64,000 nucleotides of DNA from an uncultured Pelagibacteraceae bacterium (GCA_902578315.1 CACHCL010000001.1:124001-188000); one strand, 5' to 3'. Shown: positions 1 through 8,899, counted from the first letter of the stretch. The notes: generated from the letters alone by a model not told the origin. Numbers and translations: made by a program.

Positions 1-200
1 AACTTTATATGGGAGAAAGGCTTAATTTCATATTTTTTAAATTTGGATTTGAAAAAGATAATTTTGTTTTAGCGGATGCTTATTATGAAGTTCATATTTA
101 TGCTAATTACTTATTATTAGCACTTGTAAGTCTGCATATACTTGCAGTGATTGTTCATCATTTTGTTTTTAAGGATAAAATCTTAAACAAAATTACTTAG
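1..200 (+). CDS. Cytochrome b561 family protein, C-terminal part (5' end outside window)
   Basis: The reading frame is open from the window edge (first full codon at base 3) to TAG at 198-200, so this is the end of a longer gene. The visible ~65 residues hold one hydrophobic helix with closely spaced histidines (LHILAVIVHHFVFKD), the pattern of the last heme-bearing helix of bacterial cytochrome b561, a membrane diheme protein that moves electrons between quinone and other carriers. It ends in a Lys-rich cytoplasmic tail. It converges with the DUF4396 gene, overlapping it by 4 bases. An internal ATG at 9 is unlikely to be the start, because only one helix would remain. Confidence 0.7.
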   Translation, partial: LYMGERLNFIFFKFGFEKDNFVLADAYYEVHIYANYLLLALVSLHILAVIVHHFVFKDKILNKIT

Positions 201-634
201 TGGCAAGCTTCGTTAAATTTTTTTAGTCTCCAATAATTATATGGCCAAGGCGTTACAAAACCAACAGCTAACATTATTGGCACAACCCACCAAGTTAAAA
301 TAGCTCCTCCAGTAAGAAAATAGTCAGTAGCATTCATAGCAATTTCCATGCTCACCATTGAGATTAAACTCATTCCAACAGCTGTCTTAAAAGCTAGCTT
401 TAAAGAAAAATTTTGTCTTAATAAGATAACTGTTTCTAAAATAATGCTTGTAATAATTCCATTGATAATCGCTAAAACCATGATTGCTAAAACAGGAAAA
501 GAAATTTTTGTTAATTGAAAAAATAAAATAGTTCCAAAATCACCAATAGAGCAACCAAGTAAACACCAAAATGTATTTTTGGCACTTCTTGACCATGTAT
601 GTCTACAGCTCCAATTAAACGTTTCAGAACTCAT
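197..634 (-). CDS. DUF4396 domain membrane protein
   Basis: A 145-residue protein of unknown function. It opens with a Trp/Cys-rich segment (FNWSCRHTWSRSAKN) followed by a CLLGCSIGDFGT motif and several hydrophobic helices, the layout of the DUF4396 family, which is often found with metal or copper handling genes. The paired cysteines in the first helix could bind metal, but that is inference. Its ATG lies directly after the csaA stop (634/635), so the two genes are probably co-transcribed. Confidence 0.7.
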   Translation of the reverse strand: MSSETFNWSCRHTWSRSAKNTFWCLLGCSIGDFGTILFFQLTKISFPVLAIMVLAIINGIITSIILETVILLRQNFSLKLAFKTAVGMSLISMVSMEIAMNATDYFLTGGAILTWWVVPIMLAVGFVTPWPYNYWRLKKFNEACH

Positions 635-970
635 TTAAGCAATATCTAGACCATTATCAGTTTTCTGAGATGGGTGCACTAGGACAACTTTTCCGTCCTT
701 TTCAATTGCGCCAAGCACTAAAACTTCTGATGTAACGCCAGCTATATTTTTTGTCGGAAAATTACAAACCCCAATAACTTGTTTTCCTACTAAATTTTCA
801 GGAGTGTAATAGTGAGTAATCTGCGCTGAGGATTGTTTTATGCCTATCTCTTTTCCGAAATCTACCTTAACTACTAATGAAGGTTTTCTTGCTTTCTCAT
901 TTACTTTTGCCTCTAAAATTGTGCCGACCTTAATCCGCACTTTCTTAAAATCATCATAAGTTATTTCCAT
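635..970 (-). CDS. csaA: CsaA-type tRNA-binding protein / export chaperone
   Basis: 111 residues covering a single EMAP/tRNA-binding OB fold, the length of stand-alone CsaA. Recognisable are the N-terminal FKKVRIKVGTI strand, the KPSLVVKVDFG segment, and the GVCNFPTKNIAG and SEVLVLGA regions typical of the family. CsaA binds tRNA-like structures and has been proposed to act as a secretion chaperone in Bacillus. The gene starts only about 20 bases downstream of the intrinsic terminator that follows livK, leaving little room for a promoter. It may depend on read-through. Confidence 0.85.
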   Translation of the reverse strand: MEITYDDFKKVRIKVGTILEAKVNEKARKPSLVVKVDFGKEIGIKQSSAQITHYYTPENLVGKQVIGVCNFPTKNIAGVTSEVLVLGAIEKDGKVVLVHPSQKTDNGLDIA

Positions 971-990
971 AAATTCCTTTCTATAAATAA

Positions 991-1014
991 AAAAGGGGGC
1001 CTAAGCCCCCTTTT
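991..1014 (-). terminator. Intrinsic terminator after livK
   Basis: A 10-base-pair perfect stem (AAAAGGGGGC / GCCCCCTTTT) with a 4-base loop lies 20 bases downstream of the livK stop. On the minus strand it is followed by a T-rich tract. It closes the first liv operon, although csaA on the same strand begins just beyond it. Confidence 0.85.
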
Positions 1015-1034
1015 AAATTAGTTAAGCAATTGGT

Positions 1035-2138
1035 TTACAGTTCTTTGTATTTACCTTTGCTCCACTCATAAAATACATAACCTGGTAAGCTCACATCACC
1101 TTTTTTGTCAAAGCTTAGTGAACCGATTACAGTATCAAACTTACCTTTTCTCATAACTTTAAGAACTTTAGCAGGATCGTTTGTTCCAGCTTGATTAGCA
1201 GCTTGTTCGAATACCTGTAACGCAGCGTATGAATAAAGCACATAACCTTCTGGCTCAATACCAGCAGCTTTAAATTCTTTTACAACATCTGCAGCAGCAG
1301 GGTTATTTCTTGGATCTGGAGAGAAAGTCATTAAAGTACCTTCGCCTGCATTTCCCGTGATATCCCAATACTCAGCTGTAACTAATGCGTCACCACTGAT
1401 TAATTTAGTTTTCATACCTTGATCTCTCATTTGTCTTACGATCAAACCACCTTCTGTGTGGTAACCACCAAGATAAACTGCATCAATGTTATTTGATTTT
1501 AGTTTTGAAACTAAAGCAGAGTAGTCTTTTTCACCTGCTGTATAAGCTTCGTACATAGCATCTTTAAGGCCAGCTTTCTTCATGTTTTTTCTAGTCGCAT
1601 CTGCTAAACCTTTTCCGTAAGCAGTTTTATCATGAAGGATAGCTACTTTTTTACCTTTGTAGTTTTCAGCTAAGAATTTACCAGCAACTTCACCTTGCTG
1701 ATCATCTCGACCACAAACTCTAAAAGTATATTTACCACCTTTATCCGTTAACGCTGGATTTGTTGAAGCTGGTGAAACTTGTATAATTCCTTCTTCATTG
1801 TAAACCGCAGAAGCTGGAATTGAAGAACCAGAGCAGAAGTGACCTGCAACATAAGCTACACCTTGACCAGCAAATTTGTTGGCTACAGCAACAGCTTGTT
1901 TAGGATCGCAAGCATCATCTCCGATTTCTAATTTAACTTTCTCACCATTAATTCCACCTTTTTTATTAACGTGCTTTAACCACATTTCAGCACCAGCTTT
2001 TAACTGAGCACCAAATGAAGCGTACTGACCAGACATAGGTCCAGCAGAAGCAACAACAACGTCAGATTTAGCTGATACTGTTGCAAGCATTAATGTTCCG
2101 GCAATTAATGAAAGAAGTTTATTGAACTTTCTTAACAT
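1035..2138 (-). CDS. livK: Branched-chain amino acid ABC transporter, periplasmic binding protein
   Basis: 367 residues. A Sec signal peptide (hydrophobic core at residues 9-20, cleavage probably after VSA at 23) is followed by a type-I periplasmic binding fold. The start VVVASAGPMSGQYASFGAQ and the segment GAEMWLKHVNKKGGINGEKVKLE are diagnostic of the LivJ/LivK family. It should deliver Leu/Ile/Val or related amino acids to LivHMGF. It is the last gene of the operon in transcription order, with 78 bases after livF and its own terminator downstream, so it may also have its own promoter. Its 5' leader closely matches that of the second livK at 19998. Confidence 0.92.
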   Translation of the reverse strand: MLRKFNKLLSLIAGTLMLATVSAKSDVVVASAGPMSGQYASFGAQLKAGAEMWLKHVNKKGGINGEKVKLEIGDDACDPKQAVAVANKFAGQGVAYVAGHFCSGSSIPASAVYNEEGIIQVSPASTNPALTDKGGKYTFRVCGRDDQQGEVAGKFLAENYKGKKVAILHDKTAYGKGLADATRKNMKKAGLKDAMYEAYTAGEKDYSALVSKLKSNNIDAVYLGGYHTEGGLIVRQMRDQGMKTKLISGDALVTAEYWDITGNAGEGTLMTFSPDPRNNPAAADVVKEFKAAGIEPEGYVLYSYAALQVFEQAANQAGTNDPAKVLKVMRKGKFDTVIGSLSFDKKGDVSLPGYVFYEWSKGKYKEL

Positions 2139-2171
2139 ATTATTTCCCTTTGTTGTTAATTAATTAATTAT
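2139..2171 (-). promoter_or_regulatory. livK leader shared with a second livK
   Basis: Read on the minus strand, this leader has an ATTAATTAATTAACAACA block, then AAGGG as ribosome binding site and the AAATAATATG start context. Apart from a 2-base length difference it is the same as the leader at 19999-20031. The conservation is seen directly; its role is unknown. Confidence 0.6.
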
Positions 2172-2216
2172 TGATATTGAACACCTTAATTCCAATATTG
2201 TAAATATGAAAAAAAA

Positions 2217-2936
2217 TTAATTTTTTGCCCCACCTTCAAGATAAGCGGCTTGAATGTCTTTATTTTTAAGTAACTCTTGACCAGGACCCTTTATTGTCAC
2301 CTTTCCGTTTACTAAAACATATGCTCTATCAGCAAGCTCCAAAGCCTTTTTGGCATTTTGTTCAACTAAAAAAATAGTAACATTTTTTTCTTTATTAATA
2401 TTTTTTATTGAAACAAAAATTTGATTTACCAGTTTAGGTGCTATTCCTAACGAAGGTTCATCCAATAAAAGTACTTTAGGTTTACTCATTAATGCTCTTC
2501 CTATCGCTAACATTTGCTGTTCTCCTCCTGAAAGTGTTCCGCCTCTTTGTGTCTTTCTATTACTTAAAACAGGAAATAAATCATAAACTTCCTTAATATC
2601 ATTTTCAAAGTGCTTCCCTTTTTCGTTGGCATGGGCTCCTAATCTTAGATTTTCTTCTACAGTTAGTCTTGAAAATATTCTTCTTCCTTCTGGAACTTGG
2701 CAAATACCCATATCAACTATTTTGTGAGGGTCTTTATTTTCAATATTTTCACCATTGAAAACTATATTTCCTCTTTTAGCTTTATTCACTCCACTAATTG
2801 TCATAAGTAAAGTTGATTTACCTGCTCCATTAGAGCCAATTAAAGAAACAATTTCACCATCATTTACGTCAAGATCAACACCCCTGAGAGCTTGAATTTT
2901 TCCGTAAAAAGTTTCAACATTAGAAATCTTAAGCAT
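2217..2936 (-). CDS. livF: Branched-chain amino acid ABC transporter ATPase LivF
   Basis: 239 residues, full length for LivF. The Walker A motif GSNGAGKST is at residues 34-42, followed by the ABC signature LSGGEQQM and Walker B VLLLDEPSLG. The TFYGKIQALRGVDLDV start and PEGRRIFSRLTVEENL segment distinguish LivF from LivG. It is one of the paired cytoplasmic ATPases powering import through LivHM. Its start overlaps the livG stop by one base, indicating a single polycistronic message. Confidence 0.93.
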   Translation of the reverse strand: MLKISNVETFYGKIQALRGVDLDVNDGEIVSLIGSNGAGKSTLLMTISGVNKAKRGNIVFNGENIENKDPHKIVDMGICQVPEGRRIFSRLTVEENLRLGAHANEKGKHFENDIKEVYDLFPVLSNRKTQRGGTLSGGEQQMLAIGRALMSKPKVLLLDEPSLGIAPKLVNQIFVSIKNINKEKNVTIFLVEQNAKKALELADRAYVLVNGKVTIKGPGQELLKNKDIQAAYLEGGAKN

Positions 2937-3727
2937 TATTCATCTACTCCTAGGTAAGCTTCAATAACCTCTTTACTATTTTTAGTTTGATCGGCTGTTC
3001 CTTCAAATATTTTTTTACCGTAATTTAAAACAACAACGTGGTCGGAAATTCCCATGACTACACTCATATCATGTTCAATTAATAAAATTCCTGTTTGTTT
3101 TTCTGTTTTAATAAATTTTAAAAGTTTATTTAGTTCAGCTGACTCTTTTGGATTTAGTCCTGCAGCTGGTTCATCTAAGCACAATAACCTTGGTTCAATA
3201 CACATTGCACGAACAATTTCTAATTTTCTTTGATCTCCGTAAGGTAAATCTCCAGCATTGTCATCTGCTCTATGAGTTAAACCAATAATATCTAACCAGT
3301 ATTTTGCTTTATCAACTGCTAACTGTTCTTTATCTCTATAGGTTTTAAGATTAAGTAAGCCAAATAAAGAATAACCAGAAGCTACCATTAATTCATTATG
3401 TTGGGCGACTAACAGATTTTCAAGAACTGACATTGCTGGAAACAATCTAATATTTTGAAAAGTTCTAGCTACTTTAGCAACATAAGCTATTTTAAAATCA
3501 GTATATTTTCTTAGTGAAATTTTGCTATCTTCTTTGTGTAAAAACATTTGACCATTGGTTGGCTTATAAAATCCTGTTAGGCAATTAAATACTGTAGTTT
3601 TTCCCGCACCATTAGGTCCAATGATAGAAGTAATTTGATTATTTTTCGCATCAAAACTTAAATCATCTATTGCAGTCAAGCCACCGAACTTCATTGTTAA
3701 ATTTTTTACTGATAATAAATTACTCAT
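2936..3727 (-). CDS. livG: Branched-chain amino acid ABC transporter ATPase LivG
   Basis: 263 residues with Walker A GPNGAGKTT at residues 37-45, the LivG-type signature LPYGDQRKLEI and Walker B CLDEPAAGLNP. ARTFQNIRLFPAMSVLENLL is a LivG hallmark. It pairs with LivF on the inner face of the membrane. It overlaps livM by 4 bases and livF by 1, so translation is probably coupled through the cassette. Confidence 0.93.
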   Translation of the reverse strand: MSNLLSVKNLTMKFGGLTAIDDLSFDAKNNQITSIIGPNGAGKTTVFNCLTGFYKPTNGQMFLHKEDSKISLRKYTDFKIAYVAKVARTFQNIRLFPAMSVLENLLVAQHNELMVASGYSLFGLLNLKTYRDKEQLAVDKAKYWLDIIGLTHRADDNAGDLPYGDQRKLEIVRAMCIEPRLLCLDEPAAGLNPKESAELNKLLKFIKTEKQTGILLIEHDMSVVMGISDHVVVLNYGKKIFEGTADQTKNSKEVIEAYLGVDE

Positions 3728-4992
3728 TTCTTATCTTCATGCATAAGAATAGTTGGCTTCCTATTTGCTAATATTCCTTTAGGCTTAAACACCATAATTA
3801 AAACCATAGCGCCACCAAAAGCGATCATTCTATATTGTTCTAAGTCTCTAAACATTTCTGTTATTCCAATTAAGAAAATTGACGCTAAAACTACTCCGGT
3901 TTGCGAGCCCATGCCGCCTAATACAACAATAGCAACAATGATTGCAGACTCAATAAATGTAAAACTTTCTGGACTTATAAATGCTTGTCGTGTCGCAAAA
4001 AATGAACCAGCGAAACCGCCAAACATAGCACCAATTGCAAAAGCAGTTAATTTTGTATTTGTAGGATTAACTCCTAAGGATTTACAAGCAATTTCATCTT
4101 CTCTCAAAGCCTCCCAGGCCCTACCAACAGGAAGTTTTCTTATCTTCAACGTAAAGTAATTTGTAATTAAGGCCAATACTAAAATTAGATAGTATAAAAA
4201 TATTATTCGGTGCATTGTTGAATATTCAAGATTAAAAAACAAATGAAAACTTGTTTCCCCTTCATCTGGAGATCTTTTAAAAGGTAATCCAAAAAATGAT
4301 GGTCTTGGTATTCCAGTGATACCATCAGGCCCATTAGTTACTTCATACCAATTAATTAAAATAATTCTTATAATTTCTCCAAATCCTAAAGTTACTATTG
4401 CAAGGTAATCTCCTCTTAATCGTAAAACAGGAAAGCCAAGTAAAATTCCAAAGAAAGCAGCGAACAACCCAGCTAATGGTAGGCATATCCAAAACGACCA
4501 GCCGAAAGTAGTTGCTATAAGTGCATAAGAATAAGCGCCAACAGCATAGAAAGCTACATAACCTAAATCTAGAAGACCAGCTAAACCGACTACAATGTTT
4601 AAACCCCATCCTAACATGATGTAAGTTAAAATCATGATGGCAACATCCATAAAGTATCTATCAGTGAATGGTAAGAATGGAAAAGCTACGGCAAATAAAA
4701 TTCCTGTAATTGCAAAATGTTTAGCTTTATCCTCGGTAATACTAGAAAACTTAGATGAGAGTGTTGAAAAAATTTTAAATTCTGTTCTTCTTGCAGAATT
4801 AATATTAATTAAAAATCTTCCTAAAATACACAATCCAACAAGTAAAAAAACTACTCCCCATTGTGGAGTTATGAATAGCCCTTCACCTTTTGATACAGTT
4901 TTTAAACCTACTATTGGACCAAACAAAGCTAAAGCAATTAAGCCCGTAAATAAACTATCTTTAAATGACTGAATGATATCTTTCTTTTCCAT
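3724..4992 (-). CDS. livM: Branched-chain amino acid ABC transporter permease LivM
   Basis: 422 residues, at the long end for LivM, with about two extra hydrophobic segments before the conserved core. The core contains YIMLGWGLNIVVGLAGLLDLGYVAFYAVGAY and LRGDYLAIVTLGFGEIIRI, then NGPDGITGIP and the C-terminal EAA-like loop GRAWEALREDEIACKSLG. It forms the translocation path with LivH. The ATG overlaps the livH stop by one base. Confidence 0.92.
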   Translation of the reverse strand: MEKKDIIQSFKDSLFTGLIALALFGPIVGLKTVSKGEGLFITPQWGVVFLLVGLCILGRFLININSARRTEFKIFSTLSSKFSSITEDKAKHFAITGILFAVAFPFLPFTDRYFMDVAIMILTYIMLGWGLNIVVGLAGLLDLGYVAFYAVGAYSYALIATTFGWSFWICLPLAGLFAAFFGILLGFPVLRLRGDYLAIVTLGFGEIIRIILINWYEVTNGPDGITGIPRPSFFGLPFKRSPDEGETSFHLFFNLEYSTMHRIIFLYYLILVLALITNYFTLKIRKLPVGRAWEALREDEIACKSLGVNPTNTKLTAFAIGAMFGGFAGSFFATRQAFISPESFTFIESAIIVAIVVLGGMGSQTGVVLASIFLIGITEMFRDLEQYRMIAFGGAMVLIMVFKPKGILANRKPTILMHEDKK

Positions 4993-5903
4993 TAAACTTT
5001 CTCGATGTCAGGTTTTCCAAGAAATCCAGTTGGAAAAAAAATTAAAACTACAATTAAAACACTGAAAGCTGCAACATCTTTATATTCAAGTGAAACATAT
5101 CCAGCCCAGAAGGTTTCTATAAGTCCGATTAACAAGCCACCTAACATTGCTCCAGGTAACGATCCTATTCCGCCTAATACTGCAGCTGTGAAAGCTTTAA
5201 TACCAGCTAAAAATCCGATATAAAAATCTATAACCCCATAGTAAAGTACAAACATCATTCCTGCTACTGATGCCAGTGAAGATCCGATAATAAAAGTAAT
5301 AGAAATAGTTCTATCTACATTAATACCTAGCAAAGCTGTCATAGTTCTATCTTGCTCACATGCTCTCTGAGCTCTTCCTAAATCAGTTTTTGTAATCAAA
5401 TAAGTAAATATTCCCATTAAAATAATTGTTAAAACTACTATAAAAATTTGTAGATAACTGACTGTAACAATAAATTCTGAGTCTTTGAAAAATTCAAGTC
5501 CTCCAGAAAATAATGGTTGCATAGGCTTTACTCTCGCTCCTTGTGAAACTTGTACGTAGTTTTGTAGAACAATTGACATTCCTAAAGCTGAAATTAGCGG
5601 TGCTAATCTGAAAGAACCTCGCAAAGGCTTATAAGCAAGTTTTTCTACTGTCCATCCATAGCAAGCAGTAAAAAGCATCGCTATTAATAAAACTAGTAAT
5701 AAAATTATTGGCAACGCTACCCCTGTTAAACCAAAAATAATAAATGAAATTAATGCAACAAAAGCTCCAATCATAAAAATATCACCGTGCGCAAAGTTTA
5801 TCATTCCAATAATTCCATAAACCATGGTATAGCCGATAGCGATAAGCCCGTATATTGAACCTAAAGTAATCCCGTTAACCAGTTGTTGTATAAAATATTC
5901 CAT
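4992..5903 (-). CDS. livH: Branched-chain amino acid ABC transporter permease LivH
   Basis: 303 residues with 7-8 membrane segments. The start FIQQLVNGITLGSIYGLIAIGYTMVYGIIGMINFAHGD is the LivH signature, and the cytoplasmic loop TDLGRAQRACEQDRTMTALLGINVDR is its ATPase-coupling region. It lies 3 bases after the proC-like gene and overlaps livM by one base, so the whole block 6671 to 2217 reads as one operon. Confidence 0.92.
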   Translation of the reverse strand: MEYFIQQLVNGITLGSIYGLIAIGYTMVYGIIGMINFAHGDIFMIGAFVALISFIIFGLTGVALPIILLLVLLIAMLFTACYGWTVEKLAYKPLRGSFRLAPLISALGMSIVLQNYVQVSQGARVKPMQPLFSGGLEFFKDSEFIVTVSYLQIFIVVLTIILMGIFTYLITKTDLGRAQRACEQDRTMTALLGINVDRTISITFIIGSSLASVAGMMFVLYYGVIDFYIGFLAGIKAFTAAVLGGIGSLPGAMLGGLLIGLIETFWAGYVSLEYKDVAAFSVLIVVLIFFPTGFLGKPDIEKV

Positions 5904-5906
5904 TTA

Positions 5907-6671
5907 TTACTTGCTTACTCTTCTATTTACATTTTCAAGAGCTTTGGTGAACTTAGTAAAGAATTTTCCTTTTTTCAATTCATTAAGAACCTGCATATTA
6001 AGGCCATTTGGTGTCTGAGAGTCTGCCACAAGCTTTTTATAACCTTGAGAAGATTTATTAAGAGCATCTTGACTCAAAGCCAGGAATAGTTCAGCAATAT
6101 AAATATCTGCGAACTTTTTGTTAACTCCTTTTTTTATAAGCCACTTGGAACTTGTATTAAGAATTTCATAATACGCAGCCATTAAAGATGCTGTAGACCA
6201 AAATTTATAACTAAGTTTTTCATTTTTAATTTCTAAAACTTTACCTAAGTGTTTGAATATATTTTTTGCAAACTTGCTAGGAGGACAAATAATTATTGGG
6301 CCTTTTTTAATTTCAATAGGAGGTAAAGGAGTTGCTCTTACTATATCTTTAACTTTTGTGAATTTTTTTAACTTTTCTAGATCTATAGTGGAGATAAGAC
6401 TTATTACTTTTTTATTTTTTGAGAACTTTAATTTAGGAAGAATTTTATTGCCCACATTTGGGGTAATCCCCAAAAAAATTACAGAGGATTTATCAATAAT
6501 TTCTTGGTTGTCTTTTAAAACTGTTATTGACCTGAATTTTTTATCTAGCTTTTTAGCTATATTTGTATTTCTTGAAGATATATAAATCTTCTTAATTTTT
6601 AATTTGGATTTAAAGATACCATAAATTATAGATGAAGAAATTTTACCAGTTCCGATGAATCCTAAAATCAT
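5907..6671 (-). CDS. Pyrroline-5-carboxylate reductase family protein
   Basis: 254 residues. The N-terminus ILGFIGTGKISSSIIYGI is the Rossmann NAD(P) motif of the ProC family. The C-terminal part contains the AELFLALSQDALNKSS and VADSQTPNGLNMQVLNELKKG segments seen in P5C reductases, where the usual text is S.GGTT..G. The Gly-Thr-Thr is replaced here by QTPNG, so the substrate may differ from pyrroline-5-carboxylate. It is the first gene of the liv operon. The first residue sits right at the Rossmann strand, leaving no upstream extension. Confidence 0.7.
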   Translation of the reverse strand: MILGFIGTGKISSSIIYGIFKSKLKIKKIYISSRNTNIAKKLDKKFRSITVLKDNQEIIDKSSVIFLGITPNVGNKILPKLKFSKNKKVISLISTIDLEKLKKFTKVKDIVRATPLPPIEIKKGPIIICPPSKFAKNIFKHLGKVLEIKNEKLSYKFWSTASLMAAYYEILNTSSKWLIKKGVNKKFADIYIAELFLALSQDALNKSSQGYKKLVADSQTPNGLNMQVLNELKKGKFFTKFTKALENVNRRVSK

Positions 6672-6676
6672 AGATT

Positions 6677-7750
6677 ATGCAGAATAACCAAGCTATCCCA
6701 TTTAATAAAGAAAATTTTAAACAAATCTTTTCGTTAAAATTTCTCTTGGTAATAACTATTTCAGTTCCAAGTGCTATGGTAGCTGATTATTTCAAATTAC
6801 CACTCGCTTGGTTTTTAGGCCCGATGTTAGCTACTTCGTTAGGTGCTTTGATGGGTTTAAAAATTATAATTCCAAGAATTATTTTATCCTCTATATTAAT
6901 TTTATTAGGACTTTATATAGGAAACTATATTGATAAAGATCTTTTCTCTCAAATCCATCAATGGGCTTTTACTTCTTTAATTATGTTTGCTTACATCATT
7001 TTAAGTATTTTTATTGTATCAATTTATTTACAAAAATTTTCTAAATATGAGAAAAAAACTTCTATTTTTTCAGCTGCACCAGGAGCTTTAGGTCCTCTAA
7101 TGATTTTAGCTGAAGACCAAAAAACGGATTTGAGTCATGTAGCAACTTCACATTTAATTCGACTAATTATAATTGTAACTGTATTCCCTTTTTTTGTTAA
7201 CAGTTATTACGATTCTGACTTGGGAGACTTTGTACAAGAAGCTTTTAAAGATCAAAATATATCAAATCTTTTAATTTTAATTATTTTTTCAATTATTTTA
7301 ATTTTAGTTTTTGACAGATTTAAATTACCAGCTGCTTTGTTATCAGGAACTTTAGTAGCTAGTGGTTTTCTCCAAATAACAGAAATTGCCTCTTACCAGA
7401 TATCCCCTATGATTGTAGACTACTGTCTCTTAATATTAGGTGCATCAGTGGGCTGTAGGTTTGCAGATAAAACCTTTAATGAAGTTGCTAAAAATGCATT
7501 TCACAGCTTTATAGCAACTTTCTTACTTGTCCTTTTAGGAGTAATTGCAGCTTATGCTGCAAGTTTAATAATTGATAAAAATTTTTTTACCTTACTGCTT
7601 TCTTATTGTCCTGGTGGGATTTATGAGGTAGCGGTTATAGCTATTTTCTTTAATCTTGACCCAGAGTTTGTGTCTTTTCATCACATTATTAGATTATTAA
7701 TGATATTATTTATTGTGCCGATTATATTAAGGTTTTTGAAAAAAACCTGA
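6677..7750 (+). CDS. AbrB-family integral membrane protein (putative transporter)
   Basis: 357 residues with about ten hydrophobic segments arranged as two halves. Each half carries the family motif near its end: SAAPGALGPLMILAED in the first and SYCPGGIYEVAVIAI in the second. This is PF05145 (AbrB, formerly mislabelled ammonia monooxygenase), a membrane family of uncertain transport role unrelated to the Bacillus AbrB regulator. Its ATG is only 5 bases from the divergent proC-like start, so any promoter must lie inside that gene. Slightly later starts cannot be excluded. Confidence 0.78.
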   Translation: MQNNQAIPFNKENFKQIFSLKFLLVITISVPSAMVADYFKLPLAWFLGPMLATSLGALMGLKIIIPRIILSSILILLGLYIGNYIDKDLFSQIHQWAFTSLIMFAYIILSIFIVSIYLQKFSKYEKKTSIFSAAPGALGPLMILAEDQKTDLSHVATSHLIRLIIIVTVFPFFVNSYYDSDLGDFVQEAFKDQNISNLLILIIFSIILILVFDRFKLPAALLSGTLVASGFLQITEIASYQISPMIVDYCLLILGASVGCRFADKTFNEVAKNAFHSFIATFLLVLLGVIAAYAASLIIDKNFFTLLLSYCPGGIYEVAVIAIFFNLDPEFVSFHHIIRLLMILFIVPIILRFLKKT

Positions 7751-7801
7751 ATTAAACTATCTTTTTTTGACATTAATCTTTATTAGAACTATTTTTTTCA
7801 T

Positions 7802-8188
7802 ATGGCAAACGTTTTAGATTTAATTGGAAGAATACTTATTTCAGCTTTGTTTTTAATCTCAGCTTTCAACAAAGTTTTTAATTTAGATGACTCAATGGGA
7901 TGGATGGAAACTTTTGGTGTGCCTGGCTTCCTAATTTTTCCAGCAATAGCAATTGAAATTATTTTACCTATTCTTGTCATAGTTGGTTATCAGGCAAGAA
8001 TTGCTGCTGGTATCCTTTCAATTTTTTGTTTGCTTACTGCTTTTCTTTTTCACTCTGATTTTTCAAATCAATTGCAATTAGTTTCATTTCTCAAAAATAT
8101 CGGCTTAGCAGGTGGTTTTTTATTTATTGTAGCTAATGGGACTAAAGACTGGGCGGTCGATAAAGAGAAAAAATACGTAAGACTTTAA
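7802..8188 (+). CDS. DoxX family membrane protein
   Basis: 128 residues with four predicted membrane helices. The N-terminus LIGRILISALFLISAFNKV and the segment PGFLIFPAIAIEIILPILVIVGY match the DoxX family, small quinone-linked or redox-associated membrane proteins whose exact role varies. A 51-base gap separates it from the AbrB-family gene. It ends one base pair ahead of a bidirectional terminator. Confidence 0.82.
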   Translation: MANVLDLIGRILISALFLISAFNKVFNLDDSMGWMETFGVPGFLIFPAIAIEIILPILVIVGYQARIAAGILSIFCLLTAFLFHSDFSNQLQLVSFLKNIGLAGGFLFIVANGTKDWAVDKEKKYVRL

Positions 8189-8190
8189 AA

Positions 8191-8219
8191 AAAAACCCAC
8201 CGGAAATCGGTGGGTTTTT
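8191..8219. terminator. Bidirectional intrinsic terminator
   Basis: The stem ACCCACCG / CGGTGGGT (8195-8202 with 8208-8215) and its 5-base loop are flanked by an A-run on the left and a T-run on the right. It therefore serves both the rightward doxX gene and the leftward outer-membrane protein gene. Confidence 0.9.
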
Positions 8220-8242
8220 AATTTTGTTTATAAGTATTTATA

Positions 8243-8899
8243 CTAAAATGCGTAAGAGTACTTAAATGCTATAGTGTCTAAATCAGCGTCAATTTTGTTA
8301 TTCGTAGTCACACCAGTTCTAGCTACAGATGATTTCAATGAAACATCTTCGTAGTCAGTATATACAACTTCGAATCTTGAATTTCCGCTTTGAGCACCAA
8401 TACCAATTAAACCACCATTAAGAGTTTCGTTACCGTATTTAGATCCAGTTCCTAAGCTCTCTGTAGTGTTTAAGTCAACTTGTACTGCACCAACTTTTAG
8501 ATACATAGTATCTGTCATGTTGTAATGTGCATAAAGTGTTAAATGGTTCTCCAATTCTGCTTGAGCATTTTGTGATCTTGCAGTTGAAGTAGTCGTTACA
8601 GTTCCAGTCACAGAAGTTTCAGTATCCTGTCTCTTCTTAGTTTTGTCGCTAACATCAGCGGTCATTGGAATGTAATCCAAACCTACTGAGATTGTGTCCG
8701 AGAAAGCGTACTCAACAAATACTGAAGGTATGATAACTGTGTTATCAGCACTTCCATCTGTTTTTTCTCCGCCCTCAGTCTCAGTACCAGACGCATCAAT
8801 TTTAGTTAAAGCCGCTGAAACACCATATGACATTTCTGCAAATGCTTTACCTGTTAAAGCAAGCATGGCCATAAATACAATTGCGTATAGTTTATTCAT
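8243..8899 (-). CDS. Outer membrane beta-barrel protein (porin-like)
   Basis: 218 residues. A signal peptide (residues 1-21, cleavage after GKAFA) is followed by alternating polar/hydrophobic strands and a C-terminal KYSYAF. A terminal aromatic residue of this kind is the recognition signal for outer-membrane barrel assembly. The length suggests an 8-strand barrel with a long Ser/Thr-rich loop around residues 85-112. No close named family is recognised. It sits alone between a terminator and a 159-base gap and is probably monocistronic. Confidence 0.75.
   Translation of the reverse strand: MNKLYAIVFMAMLALTGKAFAEMSYGVSAALTKIDASGTETEGGEKTDGSADNTVIIPSVFVEYAFSDTISVGLDYIPMTADVSDKTKKRQDTETSVTGTVTTTSTARSQNAQAELENHLTLYAHYNMTDTMYLKVGAVQVDLNTTESLGTGSKYGNETLNGGLIGIGAQSGNSRFEVVYTDYEDVSLKSSVARTGVTTNNKIDADLDTIAFKYSYAF

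Noticed and set aside
2160-2172. TTAATTAATTAATTA runs as a possible terminal inverted repeat of an insertion sequence
   Set aside because: The palindromic A/T runs occur only in the livK leaders, no transposase lies between them, and the DNA between is ordinary operons.
4352-4609. Long overlapping frames inside livM and other strong genes
   Set aside because: These are other-frame readings of conserved genes; they have no ribosome sites and contain low-complexity, non-protein-like sequence.
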